Assembly (NCBI RefSeq): GCF_026625765.1
Contig: NZ_CP113062.1
Coordinates: 868,001-932,000, forward strand
Length of the DNA stretch: 64,000 nucleotides
Reading direction: 5' to 3'
Source of the DNA: Frigoribacterium sp. SL97
Lineage (GTDB): Bacteria > Actinomycetota > Actinomycetes > Actinomycetales > Microbacteriaceae
The translations under genes and the position numbers were made by a program. Positions 42,304-50,362 of this stretch are shown here, piece by piece. Positions within the stretch are counted from its first letter, which is position 1. Every line of letters begins with the position of its first letter. The notes under the pieces are model-generated. The model worked only from the letters and a program-made list of their open reading frames with translations, was not told the DNA's origin and did no database searches.

Positions 42304-43872
42304 ATGCAGCGCACCCGGTGGATCTTCCTCGACCAGCTCGGCCCGCACTTCGACGACGGCGACCCGATGCTGCTGATCGAGAGCCGGTCGTCGTGGCGGG
42401 GCCGCACCCTGCACCGCGCCAAGCTGCAGCTGATCCTGTCGGCGATCCGGCACCGGGCGGCCGAGCTCGGCGACCGTGTCGACTTCCGGCAGGTCGAGCA
42501 CTACTCCGAGGCCCTCGAGGGGCGGGACGACCTGCAGGTGGTCGACCCCACCTCGTACCGGGCGCGCCGTCTCGTGCGGTCGGTGGGAGCCGAGGTGCTG
42601 CCGAGCCGCGGCTTCGTCTCGAGCGAGGCCGAGTTCGCCGAGTGGGCCGCGGGTCGCCAGGGCGGGCGCGGTCCGGGCCGGTCCGCAGGCGCGACGGCGG
42701 ACGCCGACGACGCCCGTCGAGGAGGCGCGGGTCGACCGACCGGCGCGTCCGGCGGTCGACCGGCACCGCGCCTCCTGATGGAGGACTGGTACCGGGCGGT
42801 GCGCCAGCGCACCGGACTGCTGATGGAGGGCCCGCAGCCCGTCGGAGGCCAGTGGAACTACGACCACGACAACCGCGAGAAGCCACCGAAGGGCGCGGCC
42901 ACTCTCGGCCTGCCGCCGCAGGAGTGGCCCGAGGAGGACGACATCGACGCCGAGGTGCGGGCCGACCTCGAGCGCTGGGAGCGTGACGGGGTCGTCCGGC
43001 TCGTCGGCGACGACGCGCCCCGACGGTTCGCGGCGACCCGGGCCGAGGCGACGGCCGCGCTGGCGGACTTCGTCGAGGTGCGGCTGCCCGACTTCGGCCC
43101 GTTCGAGGACGCCACGCTGTCGGGCGACTGGACGATGGCGCACTCCCTGCTCAGCGCCCCCATGAACCTCGGGTTGCTCGACCCGCGCGAGGTCGTCGAG
43201 GCCGCCGTCGCGTCGTACCAGGCCGGAGACGCCCCCTTGCGGAGCGTCGAGGGGTTCACCCGGCAGATCGTCGGCTGGCGTGACTGGGTCTGGCACCTCT
43301 ACTGGCACCTCGGCGAGGACTTCGCGACGACGAGCAACGCGCTCGGGGCCACGAACCCCCTGCCCGAGGTGTTCGCCGGCCTCGACGTCGAGGCCGTCGA
43401 GGCCGAGTGCCTCAGCGAGACGCTCGACGGCCTGCGGCGGCACGGCTGGAACCACCACATCCAGCGGCTGATGATCCTCGGCAACTGGGCCCTGCAACGC
43501 GGGGTCGACCCGGCGGCACTCAACCAGTGGTTCGTCGACATGTACGTCGACGGCACGCCCTGGGTGATGCCGGCCAACGTCGTGGGCATGTCGCAGCACG
43601 CCGACGGCGGCGTCGTGGCGACCAAGCCGTACGCGTCGGGTGGTGCCTACATCAACCGCATGACCGACCACTGCGGCTCGTGCCGCTTCGACCCGAAGAA
43701 GCGGCTCGGCGAGGACGCCTGCCCGGTGACCGCCGGCTACTGGGCGTTCCTCGACCGCGTCGAGCCGGTGCTCTCGGGCAATCCGCGCATGGGGCAGCAG
43801 TTCGCCGGGCTCCGCGGGCTCGCCGACCGCGAGGCCGTCGTCGAGCAGGAGCGCACCCGCACGACCTGGTGA
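42304..43872 (+). CDS. Cryptochrome/photolyase family protein, Fe-S (6-4) type
   Basis: Prokaryotic iron-sulfur photolyase group (FeS-BCP, PhrB/CryB-like), 522 residues, which repairs (6-4) photoproducts or senses blue light using FAD, a lumazine antenna and a 4Fe-4S cluster. Cluster cysteines are visible in DHCGSCRFD and EDACPVT; the N-terminal DPRP-like domain (RTRWIFLDQLGPHF) and MSQHADGGVVATKPYASGG are typical. Residues ~118-158 are a Gly/Arg/Ala insertion bounded by an inverted pair of the dispersed motif (42721 and 42767), in a linker between domains. TACTGT at 42292-42297 lies six bases before the ATG. Confidence 0.93.
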   Translation: MQRTRWIFLDQLGPHFDDGDPMLLIESRSSWRGRTLHRAKLQLILSAIRHRAAELGDRVDFRQVEHYSEALEGRDDLQVVDPTSYRARRLVRSVGAEVLPSRGFVSSEAEFAEWAAGRQGGRGPGRSAGATADADDARRGGAGRPTGASGGRPAPRLLMEDWYRAVRQRTGLLMEGPQPVGGQWNYDHDNREKPPKGAATLGLPPQEWPEEDDIDAEVRADLERWERDGVVRLVGDDAPRRFAATRAEATAALADFVEVRLPDFGPFEDATLSGDWTMAHSLLSAPMNLGLLDPREVVEAAVASYQAGDAPLRSVEGFTRQIVGWRDWVWHLYWHLGEDFATTSNALGATNPLPEVFAGLDVEAVEAECLSETLDGLRRHGWNHHIQRLMILGNWALQRGVDPAALNQWFVDMYVDGTPWVMPANVVGMSQHADGGVVATKPYASGGAYINRMTDHCGSCRFDPKKRLGEDACPVTAGYWAFLDRVEPVLSGNPRMGQQFAGLRGLADREAVVEQERTRTTW

Positions 43873-43898
43873 GCCGCGGCGACCGACGCCGCCGGAGG

Positions 43899-43963
43899 TC
43901 GCACCACCGTCGCGTCGTCGAACCAGCCTCCGGGGTGGTTCGACGACGCGGCGACGGTGCGTC
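43899..43963. repeat. Imperfect intergenic hairpin, family C
   Basis: GTCGCACCACC...GTCGTCGAACCA on the left and TGGTTCGACGACG...GGTGCG on the right match the perfect element at 25208-25267 with a few mismatches. It follows the photolyase gene by 26 bp. Confidence 0.75.
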
Positions 43964-44039
43964 CTCGGAGGTGCCCCTCGTTAGGGTGACGGGAGCACCG
44001 GGCACAGCGAGCCCGAGGCAGATCACGAGGGAGCCCCCG

Positions 44040-44636
44040 ATGACCACGACCATGCGCAGAACGGCCGTGACGGCCACCACCACGGGCGTGCTCGCCCTCG
44101 GCCTGCTGCTCGCCGGCTGCACCTCAGGAGGCGCGGGTGACGGTGACGAGGCCGGTTCCGGCGGGTCCTCGGCCGACTCGACGGAGGGCACCTTCGACGA
44201 CCTCGCCAGCTGCGACGACGTCGGCTCGGCACTCGGCGGCGTCGTCGACGGCCTCGAGCTGCGCGATGACAGCACGTTCTCGGGTGACCAGGCGAACTGC
44301 CAGTGGGCCACCCCGACCACCGAGGCGACCGACGCCGCCGACGTGACGGCGATCGTCGTCCTCGCCCAGCGCCAGGAGTTCAGCGCCGACGACATCAGCG
44401 CCCAGACCTCGCAGATCGAGGGCACCGAGGGCGTCGAGACCGTCGACGACTCGCGCGTCCAGGCGTTCGGCGGCCAGGCCTTCTCGCAGTCGGTGACGCA
44501 GCAGGGCATCACGGCCTCGGCCAGCACGGTCCTCTCGCCTCACGGCCTGGTCGCCGTCACGGCGACCGGTGCGGGTGACGACGCCCCGCTCAGCACCGAC
44601 GAGACGCTCGACGCCGCCTACGGCCTGTTCGACTGA
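44040..44636 (+). CDS. Hypothetical lipoprotein
   Basis: 198 residues: signal peptide with lipobox LLLAGC (C27), a short Gly/Ser linker carrying a GGAGGCGCG copy (44127), then a compact domain with two cysteines (LASCDDV and ANCQW) resembling the DUF3558 lipoproteins of actinobacteria. No catalytic motif. GAGGGAG upstream serves as ribosome binding site. Confidence 0.75.
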   Translation: MTTTMRRTAVTATTTGVLALGLLLAGCTSGGAGDGDEAGSGGSSADSTEGTFDDLASCDDVGSALGGVVDGLELRDDSTFSGDQANCQWATPTTEATDAADVTAIVVLAQRQEFSADDISAQTSQIEGTEGVETVDDSRVQAFGGQAFSQSVTQQGITASASTVLSPHGLVAVTATGAGDDAPLSTDETLDAAYGLFD

Positions 44637-44687
44637 GCTGCGCCGCGGCGGGCGTCCGTCCTCGTGACGTGCCCGCGCCTCCTCGTC

Positions 44688-44711
44688 CCGCTCGACACGT
44701 CGGTCGAGCGG
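44688..44711. terminator. Hairpin between converging genes
   Basis: CCGCTCGAC (44688-44696) pairs perfectly with GTCGAGCGG (44703-44711) around a 6-nt loop. It is between the lipoprotein and the GDSL hydrolase, which converge, so it probably terminates both. No clear T-tract. Confidence 0.55.
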
Positions 44712-44769
44712 TTCGGAAACGTCCTCGCGTGCGGGCCGAACCACGATTCGGGACCACTCGACGGGTCGC

Positions 44770-45939
44770 TCAGTCGACGCTGAGCTTCTCGAGCACGAAG
44801 TCGGCGATGACGCGTTGTCCGGCGTCGTTCGGGTGCACCCCGTCGGCCGAGAGCAGCGAGGCGATCCCGTCGGCGGGCAGGGCGTCGGCGAGGTCGACGT
44901 AGGCGCTGCCGGTCTCGGCCGCGAGGCGCTGCACGACGGCGTCGTACTCGGCGGCGTCGCCGGCCAGCCCCTCGGTGAGGTTCGTGCCCGGCACGAACTC
45001 GCCCATCAACAGGACCGACGGCGGGTCGTCGAGGCTCTGCAGGCCGTCGATCAGGGTGCGGTAGTCGTCCTCGAACTGGTCCGGCGTACGGCTGAACGCG
45101 TCGTTGGCGCCGAGCGTGATCGTGACCAGGTCGGGCTTGGTCGCGGCGATCGAGTCGAGGAACCCGGGCAGGTCGGCCGTGAAGGTGCGGGCCGTGGCGC
45201 CGGAGCGGGACGAGTCGAAGAGCGTGATGCCGCGGTCGCGATCGCCGTCGAAGGCGGTCAGACCCTCGAGGTCGACCGGCGTCTGCGCGTGGATCGTCAC
45301 GGTGTGTGCGCCCGCGTCGAGCCCGGTCACGGACGTGATCCCGCTGGTGGCCATGGAGTCGCGGGTGTCGACCTCGACCGCCTCGCCGTCGTCGACGGCG
45401 TAGTCGAAGGTGCCGCGTCCGCTCGACCACCAGAGGTCGAGGTCGGTGCCCGTGAACGGGTACGTGGTGGTCGCGCCGGCACCGAGGGTGACCGCGCGGT
45501 AGCCGAGGTCGGCGGTGCGGGACGACGCCGACACCGATCCCTCGCTGCTCGAGGCCCAGCGGGCCCAGGTCGAGGCCGGGGGAGCGACGGCGAACGCGGC
45601 CGGCCGGTAGCCGACCCCGCCCGGCACGTCGTCGGTCGGGTAGCGCTCGCGCAGGCCGTCGAGGGTCAGGTCGATCCACCGGGAGTCCACGGTCGAGGCG
45701 CCCATGCCCTCGGAGATCGAGTCGCCGACGGCGACCCAGCGGGCGGAGTAGTCGTCGCGGGCGTCGAGGGCGGTCGCCCAGTCGGCGAGCTCCGAGGAGG
45801 CGCGGGTCGGCTGGGGAGAGGAGGTCCCGTCCGTGGAGGCGCCGCCCGTGGGCTCGCTCGGGTCGGTCGGGGCCGCCGTGCAGCCCGTGAGCAGGGCGAG
45901 GGCAGCGGCGACCGCGACCAGTCGGGTGGTTCGGGTCAT
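44770..45939 (-). CDS. SGNH/GDSL-family hydrolase, lipoprotein
   Basis: 389 residues, signal peptide with lipobox LLTGC (C20), then a Thr/Ser/Pro linker with a GGAGGCGCG copy (45796). Catalytic blocks: Ser in AVGDSISEG, Asn in LGANDAF, and Asp-His in DGVHPND. A carbohydrate-binding-like insert separates the first two blocks. An extracellular esterase, possibly acting on acetylated polysaccharide. TACCGT sits seven bases before the ATG, a leaderless pattern. Confidence 0.9.
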   Translation of the reverse strand: MTRTTRLVAVAAALALLTGCTAAPTDPSEPTGGASTDGTSSPQPTRASSELADWATALDARDDYSARWVAVGDSISEGMGASTVDSRWIDLTLDGLRERYPTDDVPGGVGYRPAAFAVAPPASTWARWASSSEGSVSASSRTADLGYRAVTLGAGATTTYPFTGTDLDLWWSSGRGTFDYAVDDGEAVEVDTRDSMATSGITSVTGLDAGAHTVTIHAQTPVDLEGLTAFDGDRDRGITLFDSSRSGATARTFTADLPGFLDSIAATKPDLVTITLGANDAFSRTPDQFEDDYRTLIDGLQSLDDPPSVLLMGEFVPGTNLTEGLAGDAAEYDAVVQRLAAETGSAYVDLADALPADGIASLLSADGVHPNDAGQRVIADFVLEKLSVD

Positions 45940-45997
45940 GACGACGACGGTAGTCGAGGGGCGCGGGGGTCGTTCACCGGCGACGGCGTCGGCGCCC

Positions 45998-47686
45998 TCA
46001 CGACTCGGTGACGGTGCCGCCCTCGACCCTCCAGTGGCGATCGAGCCGGACCGTCTCGAGCATGCGCCGGTCGTGCGTGACGAGCAGCAGCGTGCCGTCG
46101 TACGACTCGAGGGCCTGCTCGAGCTGCTCGATGGCGGCGAGGTCGAGGTGGTTCGTGGGCTCGTCGAGCACGAGCACGTTGACGCCTCGGGCCTGCAGCA
46201 GGGCGAGGCCGGCGCGGGTGCGCTCGCCGGGCGAGAGCTCGTCGACCGGACGCGAGACGTGGTCGGCCTTGAGCCCGAACTTGGCGAGCAACGTCCGCAC
46301 CTCGGCCTGGGGCCAGTCCGGCACGAGCGCCTCGAACGCGTCGGCCAACGGCACGTCGCCGGCCAGGAGTGCCCTGGCCTGGTCGATCTCGCCGACGGCG
46401 ATGCTGGCTCCGCGACTCGCGCCTCCTTCGCTGGGGGCCTGGCGGCCGAGCAGGCCGCGCAGCAGGGTCGACTTGCCGGCGCCGTTCGGGCCGGTGATGC
46501 CGATGCGGTCGCCGCCGTCCACCTGCAGCGACACCGGACCGAGCACGAACTCGCCCGTCGCGGGGTCGCCCTGGCGGAACACTGCACCGCTCAGGGTCGA
46601 GACGACCGAGCTCGACCGGGGTGCGGCGCCGATCGTGAACTCGAGCTGCCACTCTTTGCGGGGCTCGTCGACCTCGTCGAGGCGGGCGATGCGGCTCTCC
46701 ATCTGGCGGACCTTCTGGGCCTGCTTCTCGCTCGACTCGGCCGAGGCCTTGCGACGGATCTTGTCGTTGTCGGGGGCCTTCTTCATCGCGTTGCGGACGC
46801 CCTGGCTCGACCACTCGCGCTGCGTGCGGGCGCGGCCGACGAGGTCGGCCTTCTTCTCGGCGAACTCGTCGTAGGCCTCGCGGGCGTGACGGCGGGCCGT
46901 CTCGCGCTCGTCGAGGTAGGCGTCGTAGCCGCCGAAGACGCGGTTCGACGACTGCGCGAGGTCGAGCTCGAGCACCTTCGTCACGCATCGGGCGAGGAAC
47001 TCGCGGTCGTGGCTGACGAGGACGATGCCGCCCCGCTGCCCCTGCACGAAGCGCTCGAGTCGTTCGAGGCCGTCGAGGTCGAGGTCGTTCGTGGGCTCGT
47101 CGAGCAGCGCGACGTCGAAGCGGCTGAGGAGCAGGGCGGCGAGGCCGACGCGGGCGGCCTGGCCTCCGCTGAGGCCGGTCATCGGGCTGTCGGGGCCGAC
47201 GGCTCCGTCGCCGTCACGGTCGAGGCCGAGGTCGGCGAGCACCTGCGGCAGGCGGTCGTCGAGGTCGGCGGCGCCGCTGGCGAGCCACCGGTCGAGGGCG
47301 GTCGAGTAGACGTCGGCCGGTTCGAGGCCGTCGGCTCGGGGCGCCGGGTCGGGGTCGCCGAGGGCGGCGGCGGCGGCGTCCATCTCGGCGGTGGCCTGCG
47401 TGCTGCCCGTGCGGCGGCCGATGTAGTCGGCGACGGTCTCTCCGGGCACGCGCTCGTGCTCCTGCGGCAGCCAGCCGACGAAGGCGTCGCCGGGGTTGAG
47501 GGTGATCGTGCCGGCCTGCGGCTCGTCGACCCCCGCCAGGAGGCGCAGCAACGTCGACTTGCCGGCCCCGTTCACGCCCACCACCCCCACGACGTCACCC
47601 GGGGCGACGGTCAGGTCGAGGTCGTCGAAGAGGGTGCGGTGCCCGTGGCCGCCGGCCAGGCCCTTGGCCACGAGTGAAGCGCTCAT
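45998..47686 (-). CDS. ABC-F family ATPase
   Basis: Soluble protein of 562 residues with two ABC cassettes and no membrane part: Walker A GVNGAGKST and GPNGAGKST, signatures LSGGQ and LSPGE, Walker B VALLDEPTNDLDL and VLVLDEPTNHLDL. The linker between cassettes is long and charged (~residues 245-330), as in ABC-F proteins that bind the ribosomal E site and affect translation or antibiotic resistance. Start ATG 47686; the frame's upstream extension is noise. An insertion with a reverse motif copy (46418) is in the second cassette. Confidence 0.93.
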   Translation of the reverse strand: MSASLVAKGLAGGHGHRTLFDDLDLTVAPGDVVGVVGVNGAGKSTLLRLLAGVDEPQAGTITLNPGDAFVGWLPQEHERVPGETVADYIGRRTGSTQATAEMDAAAAALGDPDPAPRADGLEPADVYSTALDRWLASGAADLDDRLPQVLADLGLDRDGDGAVGPDSPMTGLSGGQAARVGLAALLLSRFDVALLDEPTNDLDLDGLERLERFVQGQRGGIVLVSHDREFLARCVTKVLELDLAQSSNRVFGGYDAYLDERETARRHAREAYDEFAEKKADLVGRARTQREWSSQGVRNAMKKAPDNDKIRRKASAESSEKQAQKVRQMESRIARLDEVDEPRKEWQLEFTIGAAPRSSSVVSTLSGAVFRQGDPATGEFVLGPVSLQVDGGDRIGITGPNGAGKSTLLRGLLGRQAPSEGGASRGASIAVGEIDQARALLAGDVPLADAFEALVPDWPQAEVRTLLAKFGLKADHVSRPVDELSPGERTRAGLALLQARGVNVLVLDEPTNHLDLAAIEQLEQALESYDGTLLLVTHDRRMLETVRLDRHWRVEGGTVTES

Positions 47687-47765
47687 CCGGTCATTCTCGC
47701 GTACCGGGCGCCGGCCCGCGAGGCGGCCCTGGCGCCCTCCAGGCGGGGCTGGCATGCTCGGGGGC

Positions 47766-47951
47766 ATGGCCTCCCTCACTCGTCCCCGCCGCGGCAAGAT
47801 CATCGCCGGAGTCTGCGCCGCCCTCGCGAACCGCTTCGGCATCAGCGCCTTCCTGGTGCGCCTGATCTTCGTGCTGTCGATCATCCTCCCGGGGCCCCAG
47901 GTGCTCGTGTACCTCGTGCTCTGGGTCGTGTTCCCGAAGGAGAACCGCTAG
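47766..47951 (+). CDS. PspC domain-containing protein
   Basis: 61 residues: RPRRGKIIAGVCAALANRFGI then a membrane helix (LIFVLSIILPGPQVLVYLVLWVVF), the complete short PspC domain. Linked to the phage-shock / envelope stress response in many bacteria. CATGCT seven bases upstream of the ATG is a probable -10, implying a leaderless message. Confidence 0.9.
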   Translation: MASLTRPRRGKIIAGVCAALANRFGISAFLVRLIFVLSIILPGPQVLVYLVLWVVFPKENR

Positions 47952-47989
47952 ACCTCGCCCCACGGGTCTGCTGATCGCCGGGTCGCGGC

Positions 47990-48078
47990 CCTCGCCCTGC
48001 GGGGCGCCGGGCGCGTGGCGCCGGACTGGGGCGCCGGGCGTGTGGCGCCGGGTCGGTGCGCCGGGTTCGGGCGCTGGG
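47990..48078. repeat. GGCGCCGGGCG tandem repeat
   Basis: The gap between PspC and the DUF2017 gene contains imperfect copies of a ~20-bp unit (core GGGCGCCGGGCGTGTGGCGCC). Highly GC-rich, self-complementary, no gene visible. Confidence 0.6.
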
Positions 48079-48555
48079 TCAGCCCTTGTGCAGGGACCGC
48101 AGCAGCGCCTCCTGCAGGTAGCCCAGCCAGTCGAAGACGTGGCCCATCGCCTGCAGCTGACGGTCACCGCCCTCGGGGAGGCCGTCACCCGTGACCCCCA
48201 GGCGCTCGCCGAGGGTCAGGCGAAGGTCGTTGAGGGTGCGCAGCCACGACTGCTGGGCGGCACGGTCGAGCGTCGACCCCGCTTCGCCGAGCGTCGCCAG
48301 CACCGCCCGGCCGTTCTCGACCTTGCGCCGGGTCAGGTCGTCGGCCGTGAACCGCCGGAACTCGGCGGCCGCCTCGGCGTCGTCGCGGTACGCCGCCGGC
48401 AGGAGGCGCGCCAGGGCCGGATCGCCCTCGTCACCGTTCTCGAGCAGCGACAGCAGTTGACCGACCAGGTCGGTGAGCAGGCCCCGCTCGTCGGCGTCGA
48501 GCCGCACGCGGATCTCGTCGCCGCCCCGGGGGCGGACGAACGGCACCAGCGTCAC
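48079..48555 (-). CDS. DUF2017 family protein
   Basis: 158 residues, helix-rich; EIRVRLDADERGLLTDLVGQL at the start and a C-terminal YLQEALLRSL are typical of the actinobacterial DUF2017 family, commonly encoded next to clpS. Function unknown. GTG 48555 overlaps the clpS stop as GTGA, so the two are translationally coupled. Confidence 0.88.
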   Translation of the reverse strand: MTLVPFVRPRGGDEIRVRLDADERGLLTDLVGQLLSLLENGDEGDPALARLLPAAYRDDAEAAAEFRRFTADDLTRRKVENGRAVLATLGEAGSTLDRAAQQSWLRTLNDLRLTLGERLGVTGDGLPEGGDRQLQAMGHVFDWLGYLQEALLRSLHKG

Positions 48556-48857
48556 GCCTCGTCCTCCTTCGAGAGGGTCGCCCACAGGCCGTAGTCGTGC
48601 ATCGCCTCGACGTGCCGCTCCATCGCTTCGCGGTTGCCCGTGGCGACGACCGCACGACCCTCGGTGTGGACCCGCATCATCAGGCGCTTCGCCTCGGCCC
48701 GGCCGAAGCCGAAGTAGGTCTCGAAGACGTGCGTGACGTAGGTCATCAGGTTGACCGGGTCGTCCCAGACGAGCGTCACCCAGGGGGTGTCGGGCGAGGT
48801 CAGGAGGCGCTGGTCGGCCTCCGTTCCCGTGCGGGTGTCGTCGAGGGTGGGGCTCAC
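48552..48857 (-). CDS. clpS: ATP-dependent Clp protease adaptor ClpS
   Basis: 101 residues. Delivers N-degron substrates to ClpAP/ClpCP. The family core is visible: WVTLVWDDPVNLMTYVTHVF, then AKRLMMRVHTEGRAVV and MHDYGLWATL. First gene of a two-gene operon with the DUF2017 protein; divergent from glyA. Confidence 0.95.
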   Translation of the reverse strand: MSPTLDDTRTGTEADQRLLTSPDTPWVTLVWDDPVNLMTYVTHVFETYFGFGRAEAKRLMMRVHTEGRAVVATGNREAMERHVEAMHDYGLWATLSKEDEA

Positions 48858-48888
48858 CCGTCCAGGGTGTCACACGGTCGCCGAGCGG

Positions 48889-48918
48889 GTTCCCCGTCAG
48901 GGGTCGTCTTGTTATGCT
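48889..48918 (+). promoter_or_regulatory. glyA promoter
   Basis: TATGCT at 48913-48918 is a near-consensus -10. The -35 region about 17 bp upstream (GTTCCC) is poor. Transcription would begin near 48925, at the first base of the riboswitch helix, which supports both calls. Confidence 0.6.
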
Positions 48919-48919
48919 G

Positions 48920-49005
48920 TGCGGGTCGCGACTGGCGTTCAGATGGTCACCATCGGGGAGCGACTGACACACGTGCGTGGCCGTACGCCTGGGCCACGAC
49001 ATCCG
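48920..49005 (+). promoter_or_regulatory. ZTP (pfl) riboswitch upstream of glyA
   Basis: The conserved landmarks of the ZTP/pfl aptamer occur in order: GTCGCGACTGGCG, then ACCATCGGGGAGCGAC closing the first domain, a variable linker, and the 3' pseudoknot strand CCGTACGCCTGGGC. ZTP/ZMP signals low 10-formyl-THF, and the motif is known in front of folate and purine genes. It sits 35 nt before the glyA start and should control glyA-folD. The short distance to the AAGGAG site suggests control of translation rather than termination; that is inference. Confidence 0.92.
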
Positions 49006-49039
49006 ACCTCCGTCCGTCCCGTGTGCCAAGGAGTCCTCC

Positions 49040-50362
49040 GTGACCATCTCCGACCAGACCAGCGCCCAGACCGCCGCCTCGTCCGCCGAGTCGACCGATC
49101 GCCAGCCGTCGACCTTCAACCAGCCGCTCTCGGTCGTCGACCCCGAGATCGCCGCCGTCCTCGAGCAAGAGCTGGGGCGCCAGCGCGACTACCTCGAGAT
49201 GATCGCCTCCGAGAACTTCGTGCCGCGTGCCGTGCTCGAGTCGCAGGGCTCGGTGCTGACGAACAAGTACGCCGAGGGCTACCCGGGTCGTCGCTACTAC
49301 GGCGGTTGCGAGTTCGTCGACGTCGCCGAGAACCTCGCCATCGAGCGCGCCAAGTCGCTGTTCGGCGCCGAGTTCGCCAACGTCCAGCCGCACTCGGGTG
49401 CCCAGGCGAACGCCGCCGTGCTCGCCGCGATCGCCGACATCGGCGACACGATCCTCGGTCTCGAGCTGTCGCACGGCGGCCACCTGACCCACGGCATGAA
49501 GCTCAACTTCTCGGGCAAGATGTACAAGGCCGTGGCCTACGAGGTCGACCCCGAGACCTACCTGATCGACATGGACGTCGTCCGTCGCCAGGCGATCGAG
49601 CACCAGCCCAAGGTCATCATCGCCGGCTGGTCGGCCTACCCCCGTCAGCTCGACTTCGCGGCCTTCCGCGCCATCGCCGACGAGGTGGGCGCCTACCTCT
49701 GGGTCGACATGGCGCACTTCGCCGGGCTCGTGGCCGCGGGCCTGCACCCGTCGCCCCTGCCGCACGCGCACGTGGTCTCGTCGACGGTGCACAAGACCCT
49801 CGCGGGTCCCCGCTCGGGCGTGATCCTCTCGAACCACGAGCCCCTGTTCAAGAAGCTCAACTCGGCCGTGTTCCCGGGCCAGCAGGGCGGCCCCCTGATG
49901 CACGTCATCGCGGCCAAGGCGACGGCGTTCAAGCTCGCCGCCGAGCCCGAGTTCAAGGACCGTCAAGAGCGCACCATCCGCGGCGCCCAGGCCCTCGCGG
50001 CCCGCCTCACGGCCGACGACGCCAAGGCCGCCGGGGTCGACGTGCTGACCGGTGGCACCGACGTGCACTTGGTGCTCGTCGACCTGCGCGCCAGCGAGGT
50101 CGACGGCAAGCAGGCCGAGAACCTGCTGCACGACGTCGGCATCACGGTGAACCGCAACTCGGTGCCGTGGGACCCCCGCCCGCCGATGGTCACCTCGGGC
50201 GTGCGCATCGGCACGTCGGCCCTCGCCACCCGTGGCTTCTCGGATGACGAGTTCGCCGAGGTCGCCGACATCATCGCGCTCACCCTGATGCCCTCGCCCG
50301 ACGTCGAGGCCCTCGCGGCCCGCGTCAAGGCGCTGACCGACGCGTTCCCGCTCTACGCGTGA
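49040..50362 (+). CDS. glyA: Serine hydroxymethyltransferase
   Basis: Interconverts serine plus THF and glycine plus methylene-THF. 440 residues from GTG 49040 with AAGGAG seven bases upstream. PLP lysine K252 lies in STVHKTLAGPRSG; MIASENFVP and NKYAEGYPGRRYYGG are family signatures. The first ~20 residues are a Ser/Thr/Ala-rich extension. Its stop overlaps folD as GTGA. Controlled by the ZTP riboswitch just upstream. Confidence 0.98.
   Translation: MTISDQTSAQTAASSAESTDRQPSTFNQPLSVVDPEIAAVLEQELGRQRDYLEMIASENFVPRAVLESQGSVLTNKYAEGYPGRRYYGGCEFVDVAENLAIERAKSLFGAEFANVQPHSGAQANAAVLAAIADIGDTILGLELSHGGHLTHGMKLNFSGKMYKAVAYEVDPETYLIDMDVVRRQAIEHQPKVIIAGWSAYPRQLDFAAFRAIADEVGAYLWVDMAHFAGLVAAGLHPSPLPHAHVVSSTVHKTLAGPRSGVILSNHEPLFKKLNSAVFPGQQGGPLMHVIAAKATAFKLAAEPEFKDRQERTIRGAQALAARLTADDAKAAGVDVLTGGTDVHLVLVDLRASEVDGKQAENLLHDVGITVNRNSVPWDPRPPMVTSGVRIGTSALATRGFSDDEFAEVADIIALTLMPSPDVEALAARVKALTDAFPLYA

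Noticed and set aside
39560..42886. A very long open frame on the minus strand across the MFS, Asp23 and photolyase region, and a similar one at 15223-18726
   Set aside because: High GC removes stop codons from antisense frames. The translated sequences are Arg/Pro/Gly-rich without domains and lie opposite well-supported genes.
48977..49039. An earlier in-frame start for glyA
   Set aside because: It falls inside the 3' domain of the riboswitch, while GTG 49040 has AAGGAG at proper distance and gives the usual length.
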